Under the pieces are notes generated by a model. It was not told the DNA's origin. It made no database searches and saw nothing but the letters and a program-made list of their open reading frames with translations. Positions 46,118 to 57,659 of a stretch of DNA of 64,000 bases are shown here, one piece after another (position 1 is the stretch's first letter; the number at the start of each line of letters is the position of its first letter). Made by a program: the position numbers and the translations under genes. Source of the stretch: Acephala macrosclerotiorum. Lineage: Eukaryota > Ascomycota > Leotiomycetes > Helotiales > Mollisiaceae. The DNA lies in contig MU119228.1 of assembly GCA_014904845.1 (NCBI GenBank), positions 62,001-126,000 of the forward strand, in the 5' to 3' direction.

Positions 46118-47954
46118 AGTCAAACCCCCTAGAAGTGGGCCTCCCCCTGTTCTGGGCCACCTCGCTTAGCACATCGCCACTACTTCACTACCCACTTTAA
46201 CTTCGAATATTTTTATTATTTTTTAATAAAACTCTTCCAAATTTTGCAAGTCATTAGAGTCGATCATAAAGTCCTCATATACGAAAACTGATGTCCAGTA
46301 TGCACTTAAAGACGTAGCAAATGAAAAGTCCTTACGAAAATCCTCTTTCGATTAAAGTGTACCGAGAAGCACTTTTTAGTATAGAGTACTCGGCATTTTT
46401 TTTAAGAAAAAAGCCTATACGCATCTACAAAGGCTTGTCTCGATCCAAGAACAACGTCTTACAAACTGAGTACTAGTTCAAGAAAGTCTAAAATTCAATT
46501 CTATACATACACAAATTAAAGCTTTTATTGGCCGTATTTTAATCTCTCGACGCGATACTACACTACTCAAAAAACGTTAAATAACTAGATTTTTTCGCTG
46601 GAATTTTATTTTTAAAACTAAAAAGCAATTTAGAATCGATTCTATGCGTGTCAATAGTACTACATTTGATATTATTAAAACTTAGTTTCAAAAATTGGAA
46701 ATACTAGCGATCAAAGTAATCAAAATTGAAAACCGATAGAATATAAACGAAGTAGAGATTATAAAAAGTCAAAAGAAGAATAGATTAGTAATTGAAAGTA
46801 TTAAAAAACGTTTTATTCAAAAAAAACAATCAAGTTCTAAGATTTAGACTTCATTTATTGAGTGCATTTTTTCGAGCGATCGAACTATTTTTTCGATCGT
46901 TATGTTCAAAAGAAAATCAGTTTAATAATAATAGTTTTTTATAGGATTGAGAGAATATAAGAGCTAAAAGTTTACTACAATCGATAATGAATAAATATCT
47001 GACGATACTACTTTAAAGTGATTACAAACCGTCTTTATATCTCAGATAGCACTACGTGACTCAAAAGAGCTTCGTCTACTCATATTAGATGGTTATAAGA
47101 GCCATGAGACAATAGAATTTATGTAAGAGTGCTTTTCGAACAATATCTACTTGTTATTTTTATTACTATACACTTTACATGTGTTTCAATTTTTGGATTT
47201 GTTTATTTTTTCTCTTTTTAAATCCGTTTACCGAAAGCGATTAAGTTCGCTGTTTCTCATTAACGACTCGACGCTTATAGAGAAGCAAAACTTCTTGAAA
47301 TGTTATAAGCAGGCTCAAGTAGATACTTTAATAGAAAGAAACTGTAAAGCGGATTGAAAAGTCTCAAAGTTATGGCCATTGAACATTTCGAAGTTTCTCA
47401 TGAATCGATTATTGCTTGAAAATAGTAATAAAGCGATCAAAGAACTTTTACAATCGTCAGAAAAGGATATAGTACTTGAATAGATTCAGGATTTATTATT
47501 TGAAGTTTGGAAAACTTCTCAAAAAAGTGAAAATATTCGAGAATAATCGAGGCAAATCACGAGACTTGAATAGATCGATATAGCAATTGCTAGAGTGCTT
47601 TTTAGGAAAATAACTAAAAGTTTAGACGATAAGAACTTTGTTATTGCTAAGTAAAAGCGCAAGATCCAAGCATTGGAAACTAGAGTAGTCCAATTTGAGC
47701 CTAGAAAACGGCGGAAAGTAAAGACTAATTCAAATTCTAAGTTCACTGATATCGAGAAGATCTATAAAGCACAAATAGAAGCTGAAAACCGCTAAAATGT
47801 ACTATTAGATTTCGATGATTTCCTTAGTATAGCCTCTACTTTATCTCATATATCTATTAATTGATTAAAAAGTTATTCGCGGTCGAATTGAGTTGGTAGA
47901 AATTAAGCGAAATGGCCCAGAACAGGAGAGGGCCCACTTCTAGGGGGTTTGATT
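46118..47954 (+). mobile_element. Fot1/pogo (Tc1-mariner superfamily) element, 1837 bp, RIP-degraded
   Basis: Terminal inverted repeats of about 48 bases: the left starts A(G)TCAAACCCCCTAGAAG... and the right, reverse-complemented, starts A(A)TCAAACCCCCTAGAAG.... Both extend through CCTGTTCTGGGCCA. TA dinucleotides flank the ends (46116-46117, 47955-47956). The interior has readable pogo DDE transposase remnants broken by stops: LRLLILDGYKSHETIEF (about 47065-47115), CFSNNIYLLFLLLYTLHVFQFLDLFIFSLFKSVYRK and FLKCYKQAQ. Length matches Fot1-type elements. Stop codons and AT bias indicate RIP. It begins 30 bases beyond the oxygenase stop codon. Confidence 0.9.
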
Positions 47955-47956
47955 TA

Positions 47957-48285
47957 GCATAGATATAGGCCAAGCTTTTTTGCAGTATGAACCTCGTTAC
48001 TACTATCCTTCCTTTCCTGCTGATCTTTATTCTCTCCTGTGATCGAGCTAATTCGTGGCCAGTGCATGTCCACAGTGTCCTGGCTCGTTCGGTGCACTCG
48101 GTTCATTCGTTAATAGCCATCATCCTCTTGCTAAGGTACCGCTCTTTTCTCAGCCGTTGACTGTCTCTCGATCAAGGAAACACGCCATCAAAGCTACAAT
48201 AAGGATAGACCCCGGCTTTGGAATCTAATTCCAGTGGAGCTTTGCTGAGCTCTGCGGGGGAAGTCTTGGCCTCACTCGCAACTGT
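47957..48285. other. Unique-looking spacer between the Fot1 and hAT-like elements
   Basis: About 330 bases of normal composition with no open frame of note. It was probably original intergenic DNA into which both elements inserted. Confidence 0.5.
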
Positions 48286-48293
48286 CTAGTCAC

Positions 48294-51218
48294 CAGACTT
48301 GTCAACGGGGTAGGGTAATACCCGGGTATACCCAGCAATTCTTTCTCTGAGTAATACTCAGTCAAATCTAATTAAGTAAAGTAAATAATCGAGTAAACCC
48401 GGTTTTTTGAAGTATTTTTTGAGTAGAAAATGAGATTATATTCATAGTTTTATAAAGACTATTTGAAGAGTTAATATCTTTAGAATATTGAATCGTTCGT
48501 CGATTATAATCTTTTTTTTATTATTATTTTCTGTTAGTATTTTTCAGTATTTTAAATATAAAACGTATTGCACGTTAACGCTCGAGATTTTAGTTCTTTT
48601 TTTCGATATTAAATTGTTAATTATATTGAAAACGCGCTTGGAGAGTGCGAAAGTTGTTAATATAAATAAGAAGTTTTTCGTTATTGTAGTAATTATTGAA
48701 AAGTCGTAAGTTTTGCTTAGTATATAAGCGCGTAGATTCTCGTGGGACGTATTATTTGGAAGAATAGATTTTCAATACTATCGCTTGAACTTTATAATTT
48801 TTGCACTAATAAACAATTGAACGCGATTACATTGAACGTGTTTTGCGTAATCGTATAAAAAATTAATTTTTCAAATTTCTTTTTTTGCAATAATCGATAT
48901 TGTAAGCGTTTTCTCTCGGCGTTTACGCGCGTTAACAATAATTGCTACTTTTATTACTTTAATTATCGCAATTTCAATTTCTTTTTATCGACGCGCTATT
49001 AAATCCGTGATTTTTTGCGCTTTTTTTTTGTAGTTTCTATAGACGTATTCGAAGTATTTTTTCGTTTTCAAATAATGAAAAGTTTGTATATCGTTAAACA
49101 TATATTTTAATAATTCGAGTTTATATTGAAAATCGTAAATAATTGAAACGAAAAAATAGTGCGTATTGATAGTTTTTTTATAGTAATCGTTTATAATTTT
49201 ATATGCAATTTTCACTACTGTTTGTAAAAAGCGTTATTGATATTATAATTATTATATATTCAGCGAATGAATAATATGAAAGTAATTAGAAATAATATTA
49301 TAAAAAGTAAAATAATTTTTAATTTGTAATTAAATAATGAATTTATAAAAGAAATTAAAAAAGTAATTAAATTTTTTTAGTAATATTTAATTTGCGTTAA
49401 TAAAAATAAAATTTGTTTTAATAAATTTATTTTAATTTTATATTATTAAAACAATACGTATAGTGCGTTTTATTTTGAATACAATTTTTATAAATTTGTT
49501 TGTAGAATTTTATCGAATTAATATATCGCAAAAAATGTTAATAAAAAAAATATTAAGAATTTTGTATATAGTTTTAAATTGCACGCGAGAAATTTTTTGT
49601 AATTTGAATATAATAAATAAGTTTTAAAACTTAAAGAAAGCGTTACGTTTTTCGTCGTCGTTAGAAATAGTAATATGATTGTTGATATAATAGTAATAAT
49701 AAAAAGATTCGTTGGAATTTGCTTTAAGTACTTTAAGTACTATTATAAAATAAAATATCAATAGAAATTGTATTGTTTTTCGTGTAATATTTAAGTATTT
49801 AATTTTGTATAGAATGTTTATATAAAATTGAATAATTGAATATAATTAATAAAATATATTTGTTTAAATTGTAATATTATAAATGTGTGCAATATATTGT
49901 ATATTTTTTTTAATACGATTGAATTTTAAGAAATATTAAATTTATTATTTGTTAGTTATAAAATCAAATTAAATAAAAAATTTTTTTTTGAAAAATTTTA
50001 ATATTTTATTATTCGATTTAGTATTATTGCGAGTAATAAAAATAATAATATTAGTAATTTTAAATTTATTTGTAATTTCGATTAGTTTTTTATAGAAATA
50101 TTAATTAAAGTAAACAAATTTTATAAACTCAATAATATTTACTAAAAACGAGATTATTTTTTTAATTTTTCAATTAATTCGATAAATAGTAATAATAATA
50201 TAATTCAATTTATTGTTTTTTGTTTAAATATTCGTTATTAATACAATTCGTTTTTTAGTCTCAATATATTTTATTAACGCGTTTCATTGTAAATTTTCTT
50301 TTTTTTTATATTATTTTTTTAAATCGTTAATTAAAGTATTTCGAGTAATTTATTTCGTAATCGATAAAAAGAAAATAAATAGAGATTTTATTTTTTTATT
50401 AATTTACAAGTAAAAAAAACAAATTATTTTTAATAATAAATTCTAATAAAAAAATTTTAAATTTTTTTTCGCGTATTTATTTTAATAAAAATTTATTTTA
50501 AAGATTATTAAATTTATTTATTTTATATTTTTTTGTTATTATAAATACTTTATATTTCTTTTTATTTGTAGAAATTTTTTTGTATTTATTTTTATAGTGT
50601 ATTTTATAGTTTTGAGTACTAAAAAAAGCGCGATTAATATATTTTGAATAAATAAAACTACAATTTGATTACGTATAATATATTTTTATTATATAATGTG
50701 TTTTAAAGTTACTAGTAATAGTATATTGAGACTAAAAAAAATGTAATTTAATGAATATATAAGAAATTGTAAATTTAAAAGTAAAATTTTTTTTAAAACG
50801 ATAATACGAAAAAAGTTTAAACTTTTTTCGAGTAATTATAGAAATTCTCGTACGCTTTAATGAAACTTTAATACTGCGAAAAAAGAGTAATTATCGATTT
50901 GTAAAAAATAAAAAAAGAATAATAAATAGATTAAATATATTAGTATTGATATAGTAGTGTTCGAATAATGTATTAATAAAAAAAAGATTAAATTTGAAGT
51001 TTTAGAGTTGTGCGAATAATGTATAATTCTAGTAATTTGATTAGTTTTCGACGCTTAAAAACATTTTTTTGATCACGTTACTTTATACTCAATTTCACCC
51101 GATTATTAACCGGGTACTTTTCCACCAACTGGGTAATCCATCCGCCAGATGCTAGCCGAGTGGTTCACCCACCCGGTAAAGGGCTGGGTATCAACCGGTT
51201 CACCCGTTGACAAGTCTG
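48294..51218. mobile_element. hAT-like element, 2925 bp, extreme AT bias inside, 8-bp TSD
   Basis: The two ends share CAGACTTGTCAACGGG as a 16-base inverted repeat, each flanked by the 8-base direct duplication CTAGTCAC (48286-48293 and 51219-51226). Terminal CAG and an 8-base duplication are the hAT signature. The interior (about 48400-51050) is about as A+T-rich as anything in the window and no transposase can be read. The outer ~75 bases (left) and ~150 bases (right) are of normal composition with acccggt/gggtga motifs. The insertion lies in ordinary sequence between the Fot1 element and the DUF7730-like gene. Confidence 0.88.
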
Positions 51219-51452
51219 CTAGTCACGAAAAGGGGGCGGGGTAGAGTCACGTGCTGTGGAAATGTGGCGTTGCTGCTGCCTGAATGTTTAGGTGTGAATC
51301 TTCCCAGGCTGTTTGAATGACTCTAGCTCTCCAACAATCTACAGATATAGCAGCTAGTTTCTCGTGTCCAAACCTGAGTCTTCCTCGCCCGCCATTGCTT
51401 CTACTCTATTTTCCTTCTCGCGCTCAGGTCCACCCCTAACGACAGTTCCAAA

Positions 51453-52280
51453 ATGAACTTGCAACAACAATCAGCCCTTCTTCAGCTCCCTGGTGAGCTC
51501 CGAGAACAAATCTGGACAGACGTCTTCTCCACTCCCCGCCTCACCATTCGATTCTGGGACTACCCAACCTCCCCAACATCCCCACGAAAAAACTTCCCCT
51601 ACACAACTTGCGGCTCCAAACGTCCCTTATATCACCTAGGACAAGAACACGATTGTAGCCACCCACGCGAATGTTCGAAATTCATGCCCAACGTCAGATA
51701 TATGAAACATGTCCTTAGAGACAGACTTGGTCTTAGCTTGACTTGTTGGATGGTGTATGTACTGATCTCGAGATCATACATTTGAGGTGACGATTATGGA
51801 AGGTTGACGAAATATAGATATCATGAATCAATACACCTGTTGTATACACAACATACCTTCCAATTCCCAAACGGCATCGCTCTTCCAGATTTACAAAAAC
51901 ACCTCTCCCCTTTCAAATTCCACCAGATCCGCGCCGTCACCCTGGCCTTTAATATGACCGATCTCGAAACTCTCAGAGGCGGCAAAAACAGTTTCAAAAG
52001 CGACACACGATGCAATCTTTGGAGATTACTATCATCGATGCAAGGACTCAAACATTTGAAAGTAGAGATCCAAATCACATACCAGGATCTGGTACACAGT
52101 ACAACGGAAGAACTTGCTGCACAGATGAACTTTTTGTTAGAGCCGTTGGCGGCTGTGGAAAGACCGGGGGTGTTTGAGGTTAGAGTCACGGGATTTGGAA
52201 TCTCTGAGAACTTTTTGGAAGGGTTGAGGAAGAGGGTGGGGAAGAGATTTGTGCCGTTTCGGATCGTGGGTGAGGAATAG
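51453..52280 (+). CDS. DUF7730-like / fungal F-box-type hypothetical protein, 2 exons, 254 aa
   Basis: Exon 1 is 51453-51754 and exon 2 is 51818-52280, with a 63-base GTATGT...TATAG intron in phase 2. The protein opens LLQLPGELREQIWTDVF, the usual beginning of this large fungal family. RPLYHLGQEHDCSHPREC, LGLSLTCWMVYHESIHLLYTQHTF and LRAVTLAF-like ITRAVTL segments follow in order. No catalytic motif, TM or signal peptide. These proteins are numerous in filamentous ascomycetes, and their function is unknown. Looks intact. Confidence 0.8.
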
Positions 52281-52568
52281 AGGGTTGATGGAGAGGAGAT
52301 GCTGAAGCACAATGATCAAGAGCCTAGAAATTTAGGGGTCAGAAGCCTGAACTAGGGCTCTGTGCGCTGAAACTTCAGCGATGGACGCCTGAACGCTGTT
52401 CTCGCGTGTGAGAAGTTCGCGCCTCATCTACCCCGCGCCTAGCTTTTCAAAATCCAGATCCAGATTTTGGAAGGACAATAAAAGCATTATTTAAGCGATC
52501 AACTGAATACGTTGTATCTCATAGTCGCATAGATTTAACCTTGGAGTCTCATCAAGCAGTAACGCTTC
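52281..52568. other. Short intergenic region between the DUF7730-like gene and the PTR2 gene (convergent)
   Basis: About 290 bases between convergent 3' ends. No gene is seen. Confidence 0.5.
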
Positions 52569-54637
52569 TCAAACCTTCTCCGCGACCTTCTCATCCGCAC
52601 GCTCCCCACTGCCATTACCACTCTCATCCCTCACAAGCCCCTGATCCTCTTCCGCAACTCCATCAGTCAAGAACTCGTCCTCATCCAAATGTCTATACAG
52701 ATAATAAAACCAAGCCGCCAACACCACTCCCGCGATCGCGGTCGCTGCGAATGGCCAGATAAGATATGGATCAACAAGGCTCGCCGTGCACGCCTCTTGG
52801 ATGGCGGAACTAATCGCCGTCGAAAAGAGAAACATACTCATTACTAACCCCTTCATATTCTTCGGCGCTCTCGCGTACGCTATCTCTAAAGCCGTAACGT
52901 TGGCGAAACATTCTGAGAGAGCGGACAAGACATATTGAGGGGTCTGAACCCAGATGGAAATTGGGGAAACGCCGGTTCCAATCTGGCAGTCTGTGGCGTA
53001 GTATCCACAAGGTGATGTCTGATACACATAATACTGCGTGACGGCACCAGCTGCGGTCGAGAATGCAGCGAGGATGAACCCGAGGGTGATGCGCGAAATG
53101 GGGCCGAACTTGATCTTGTATTTTCGAAGCAGAGGGTACAAGCCATACGACATAATGGGAATCGCAACAATAATTGTCAAGGGATTAAAATTCCCAAGGA
53201 GATCGTTGGGAGCGCCGTTCGTGGTCATGGATCCACCTTGCGAGGTTTGGATATTGCCTATTCCGCCGTCGTTCATATTGTAAACGGGGAAGAAGAGGAA
53301 TATCTGGCAGGCTTCGAGAGCACGGCGGACATCTTCGACGAAGCCATCGTTCCAGGAGATGGATTTTCCGGAGAGAGTGGTGATGCCTTGTGAAGCTAGA
53401 ACAGAGGGTTTCGCGGCGTCGAGGAATTTAGCTTTGCCGAAGTTCTTGAGGCCGTTGCGTTTGAAGCATGTGCCGATAACACGGAGAAATTTACCGAGGT
53501 CGCTTCCTCCGGGTGGCTTCTTGATTGTTCGTTTGTAGACGACGAAGAGAAGGATGGGCAGTAGGAAATAGATGATGCCAGGGAGGAGGTATGCTAGCCA
53601 GTATCCGACATACTTCTCAGAGTATGTGGTCGCTACTTGCAAGAAAGCTCCAACATTGACGAGGCCGTAGTATGCCAGAGCTAGTTGTTGAGCGCTGATT
53701 TCTGGATCTTGGATTACCCGCTCGCCACTTTTCAGTGTTTTGACGATAAGACCGTGCTGGGTGTCCTGATCAAGGATGACTGGGAAAAGGTTGGGTTTGA
53801 ACAGACCTTGGTTCGAGTTAGCTATCGAAATGTATATGGGCATGTGAGGCACTTACCAGCTCCAATTGCCAAAGTGAGCAAGCCAATCACAAATGGTGCC
53901 ATGCCATTTCCTGCCTGGAGCACTTTTGGTATGGCACCAACGACGAGTACAACGTGTCCGATACCACAAATCAAAACGCCAAGGCAGATGACCTTGTACC
54001 TTCCCAACTTCACGTCAGCTAGCCATCCACTGGGGTCATGTCAGCTCGAATGTATCGATGTGGGCTTCGAGACATTTTACCCAAAGATTGGAGTGCAATA
54101 TGCCATGAAGGTAAACAGCAGTGTCATGGCAGATGAGGTTGATAGACCTTTATTTAAAGCGCCTGGGGTCTCTTGAGAGCCTTTTGGAGTCGCTCCCGCG
54201 CCATTTCCTCCAGCCCTAATCACCAATCAGCGAAAATACCAGAAGGTGCAGCATAAGACTTACGGCAAAGGGAACTCAACAAAGTTCGAAAAGACACCCG
54301 AGCATCCATAGTACGATGCTCGTTCCGCAAACTCCACAATGCACAAAATGTACGCAATCTTTGGTATCGATCCAGAGACCCGTCGGAGTGTCAATCTTTC
54401 CTCTTCAGTCGGTCTCTCGAGTTCATCGTCTCCGTGCACCGAATCGAGCGTGGCAGTATGGTCGTGCTTTGGGTCGCCGATGTGGGACGGTTCGTATTGA
54501 GGGATGTGGTTGCTGAGGCCAGTAATATCTTCTGGAGCTGAAGTCAGGGCATCGGTCGTGATTCCTCCATAACCATGGGTCGCTAAATGTCGTTAGTCTT
54601 GATCACTTGGAGGGATTTGGTAGATTGGCTTACCCAT
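52569..54637 (-). CDS. PTR2-type proton-coupled oligopeptide transporter, 5 exons, 622 aa
   Basis: Exons are 54637-54634 (ATGG only), 54582-54264, 54215-54081, 54029-53857 and 53806-52569. All introns are 48-51 bases with canonical GT-AG ends and consistent phase, giving 622 residues, the usual PTR2 size. POT family features are AYILCIVEFAERASYYG (motif 1 EFxERxxYYG, helix 1), TPIFGWLADVKLGRYK, LTLAIGAG and GLFKPNLFPVILDQ, and the ISAQQLALAYYGLVNVGAF region. The C-terminal half carries several TM helices and ends in an acidic and Gly/Ser-rich tail. It should import di- and tripeptides across the plasma membrane. The four-base first exon is unusual; an upstream alternative start is possible. 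Confidence 0.88.
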
Positions 54638-56199
54638 TGCTCGTGAAGTTGCTGCAGCCAAGCTTGAGGGAGGAAGCGATTGGGAACAGGTGAAAGATAC
54701 TCGAGGAGGGCCAAGACTCTATACTCCTCAAACAGTGGCTTTCGATAAGAAATGGGTCGGAAGCAAAAATCCGGGTAGCTAGCGCAAGAACATACTTCCA
54801 GACTACTTCTAGAATTGTTCAATGCATCTTCTTATCAGTCTCGTCGCATGAGGAGAGAAGATCTCCTCGAGGTGATTAGTGTACAGCGAGGCCCCGGCCT
54901 TTTGAACCTTCCTGTTTCCTGTGGCTGCATGTGTGCAACTTTGACTAGGAGCAGTGAAGGCTCGGGCAGGGCCCGCACCTACAAACTGCCGACCCACTAA
55001 ATCCCTGATCGAACAGCACAACATCGCACGCCGGTATTGCGCGACGAAGATCGCCTTCAAACCCTTTTAAAAACAACGAATTCAAAATGAGAATACGAAG
55101 CCCAAGTACCACAAAAACTTCGGTCCCGCTTCACAGCGCCCGCTCATGACAAACAGAATCCGTTCCAGGAATATGAGTTGAAAAAAAGTTGTAAACTCAT
55201 CATCAGCACGATGAATTGCAACATTATCAGGACTTCCGAAGGAGGAAGGTAGAAATGGCTTCTTTCCCGTCCCGACTCGTCAGTCAACGCGTCAACTACG
55301 CTATCAGAGATATCTGCAATATCTCGGGGTTTGCCCTGATAGTGAAAATATCCGGAGCCTCAAGACAAGCTTTCCTTGGCTGCGCGTGGCGCGATATGGC
55401 CTGATCTTGGCGTATGGGGAGTAGATCTACCCGTTGCAACGCGGTTCCGTTTAAGATGGAACGTAACCTTGCAGTGGCGCGATGCCGAGGACATTTCCCA
55501 GCCTTGTAGAGGACAATGAGAGATAAGGAGGTTGAAGATACATTGTGAAAGAAGGGAATGAAACTGCTCCATCAATTGGTCTCCTAGTGAACCATGAGGA
55601 TATGAGGTGCGGACTTTCCTGTGAATTGAGCAAAAATATTGATGAGGGAAGCCGCATTTCTCGAAAGCAAAGTCTTGAAATGCAAGTGCAAGCGAGCGAG
55701 CAACCACGTGAGTGTCACGAGGTCCCCAAAATTTGAATATTTTATTTCACTTGTTTTATTTGGTACTGCTTAGTATAAGAGATTCAGGCTATACCATTCC
55801 GGAGCTTCTACAACGCAGCAGTTGATCAAGAAGACCTCTCAGCGAGGATAGTCACGTGTAAACTACCTTGTTCACGACTAGTGTAACTGTAACGGATGCG
55901 ATTCTCAAATTCTCATGTCATATCGCAGAAAAGCCGAAAGAACAACTTGGATCGATTGAATATGCTCGAATGTCCCTAACAGACGGGGTAAATAGTGAGG
56001 AGTGGGGGATTTCATGCGACAGACAGATCACGGCGAAAAAGAATAGAATGCTTTTCGTAATTTTCCTTTTAGTTTTCGGTGCGTATATATACACAGTTCA
56101 TTATTACATTACATTCATACCCATACCTTACCATTCTCACTTCTTCTCATCAAATCTTTCTTCCTTTTCCCTTGTGTACTAACCCATTCTCGCACCAGC
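54638..56199. other. Long intergenic region between PTR2 and the Rds1-like gene
   Basis: About 1.5 kb with short frames only and no motif recognised. It is the promoter side of PTR2 and the 3' side of the Rds1-like gene. Confidence 0.45.
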
Positions 56200-57610
56200 T
56201 TATCCAGCCTGGTACAAGAAAGGACCAGCGACGACATGAGGGTTGATGTTGCTCGAATTGAACGCAGTATACGTTTGATTCGTATCCGTCAAAGCAATGA
56301 ACATCGTCCCATTGATAGCTGGATCACCCTCATAGGTACTGACATCTGGCTGAATCGTCATACCAGTGTTCATGCCATTGGTGTCGTTGATCGAAATGTT
56401 CGTCAATGGCGAATAGGCGACGTTCAACTGAGTGACCCAAACGACCCATTCGGGAGCACCAGCCTTGGTGTCGGTGATGTAGCTGTTGTTGGGTCCCACA
56501 GCCTTGCCAGGGTTCTCCCACTCCAAGTAAACAGTTCGCCCTGGGTATGAGAGAGGGATAGATCGGTTCTGACTAATAGCAGCAGAGCAATCGAAACCAG
56601 TGACGTTGTTACCAACACAACCTTGCCCCTCAGGAGGATCGGAGCTAGGCGCAGCAGGGCCGAAGCCAGAAGTCTCATTGAAGCCTGTTTGAGTGGCATT
56701 TCGTCTGGCGCTGTTAGGCTGGTTCAGTACATATAGGTCAGGGAAATTCTGCCATGCAAGACGCTTGGAGTTGGCAGGGCACTCGCTGATGTACGGTGCG
56801 AGTAGAGTCCAGGCCCATAATTGTGGGATGCCGGTCTCAAACCAAACAGGCATGGGGAAGAGGCCGCTGAACTGCCTGAAGATCATTTGTTGACGTGCCT
56901 CGGTGGCGATGGATTGATCGAGCAACTGAGCGACTTCTCGGGAATCGAGGTGGGATTGGAAACCCCAGACTCCGGACTCACCGAAGCGAATGAGCTTTTG
57001 GGTGAAGTCGAATGCCTCGTGAACGGTGATAAATGGGTAGTTGTATCTGCATTGAGGTGTTGCGCCTCCTGGTCCACCGAGTAGGTTAGAAAGGAGGGCG
57101 GCGTGGCCGGACTCTTGGTCTGTCATGAACTCGATCAAGAATCGATCGCTGGGAGTGAGGCTAGCGGCAGTGAACTCCTCCTCTGAAAAGGTAGCAAGGA
57201 TATTGTGGAAGAGATCGAGCTCGATCCACTCTTGGTACAGACCGAGGAGGATTGACCCGTAGTCGAAGTCGGACTGAACGCGGTAGACGGGCTCAGTACC
57301 GTTGGTGCCGAGACCACCAGCTGGCTGGTATGGAATAGGCTCTTGGTTGTTCAAGGTGCCATTTGGGTTGTAGATCAATGCAGTCGGGTTGGGTGGTACA
57401 TGCCATCGCCACAAGCTCTAAGAAATTTCCAGCATGACGCTTACAATAACAAGCTCGAAGCTGTGGAGAAGTGAAGTAATATTTACCGCCCGTATTGCCG
57501 ACAGCGTCTGGCATGGGGAGCTGTTGGTTCATGCAGGGGAGAAGCAGCAACTTAACGGAGTTGGGAGGAATGGAGAATCCAATGACCTCTTGCGACGGCG
57601 AGGCATACAT
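56200..57610 (-). CDS. Rds1-like ferritin-fold stress protein (N-terminus uncertain)
   Basis: The main frame (57414-56200) reads PPNPTALIYNPNGTLNNQEPIPYQPAGGLGTNGTEPVYRVQSDFDYGSILLGLYQEWIEL in outline and continues to …VVAGPFLYQAG at the stop. This matches the ferritin-like (Ferritin_2) domain of fungal Rds1-type proteins: HNILATFSEEEF, RFLIEFMTDQESGHAALLSNLLGGPGGA, REVAQLLDQSIATEARQQMIFRQ. Upstream (57610-57480) homologous sequence SQEVIGFSIPPNSVKL and PDAVGNTGGKYY is in a different frame. About 20 codons between are degenerate, so either a cryptic intron or a frameshift exists. A signal peptide is expected in this family but only a stop-interrupted remnant (FKIVIGAFSSYAPS-stop) is seen, ending at the transposon border. 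A copper/carbon-starvation response role is known for the S. pombe family, not shown here. Confidence 0.7.
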
Positions 57611-57659
57611 GCACTAGCTAGGAGCATAGCTGGAGAAAGCTCCTATGACTATTTTGAAG

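Noticed and set aside
48400..51050. Small hydrophobic frames in the AT-rich block (e.g. 48488-48709)
   Set aside because: Frames are Ile/Phe/Lys-rich as a consequence of composition; no conserved motif.
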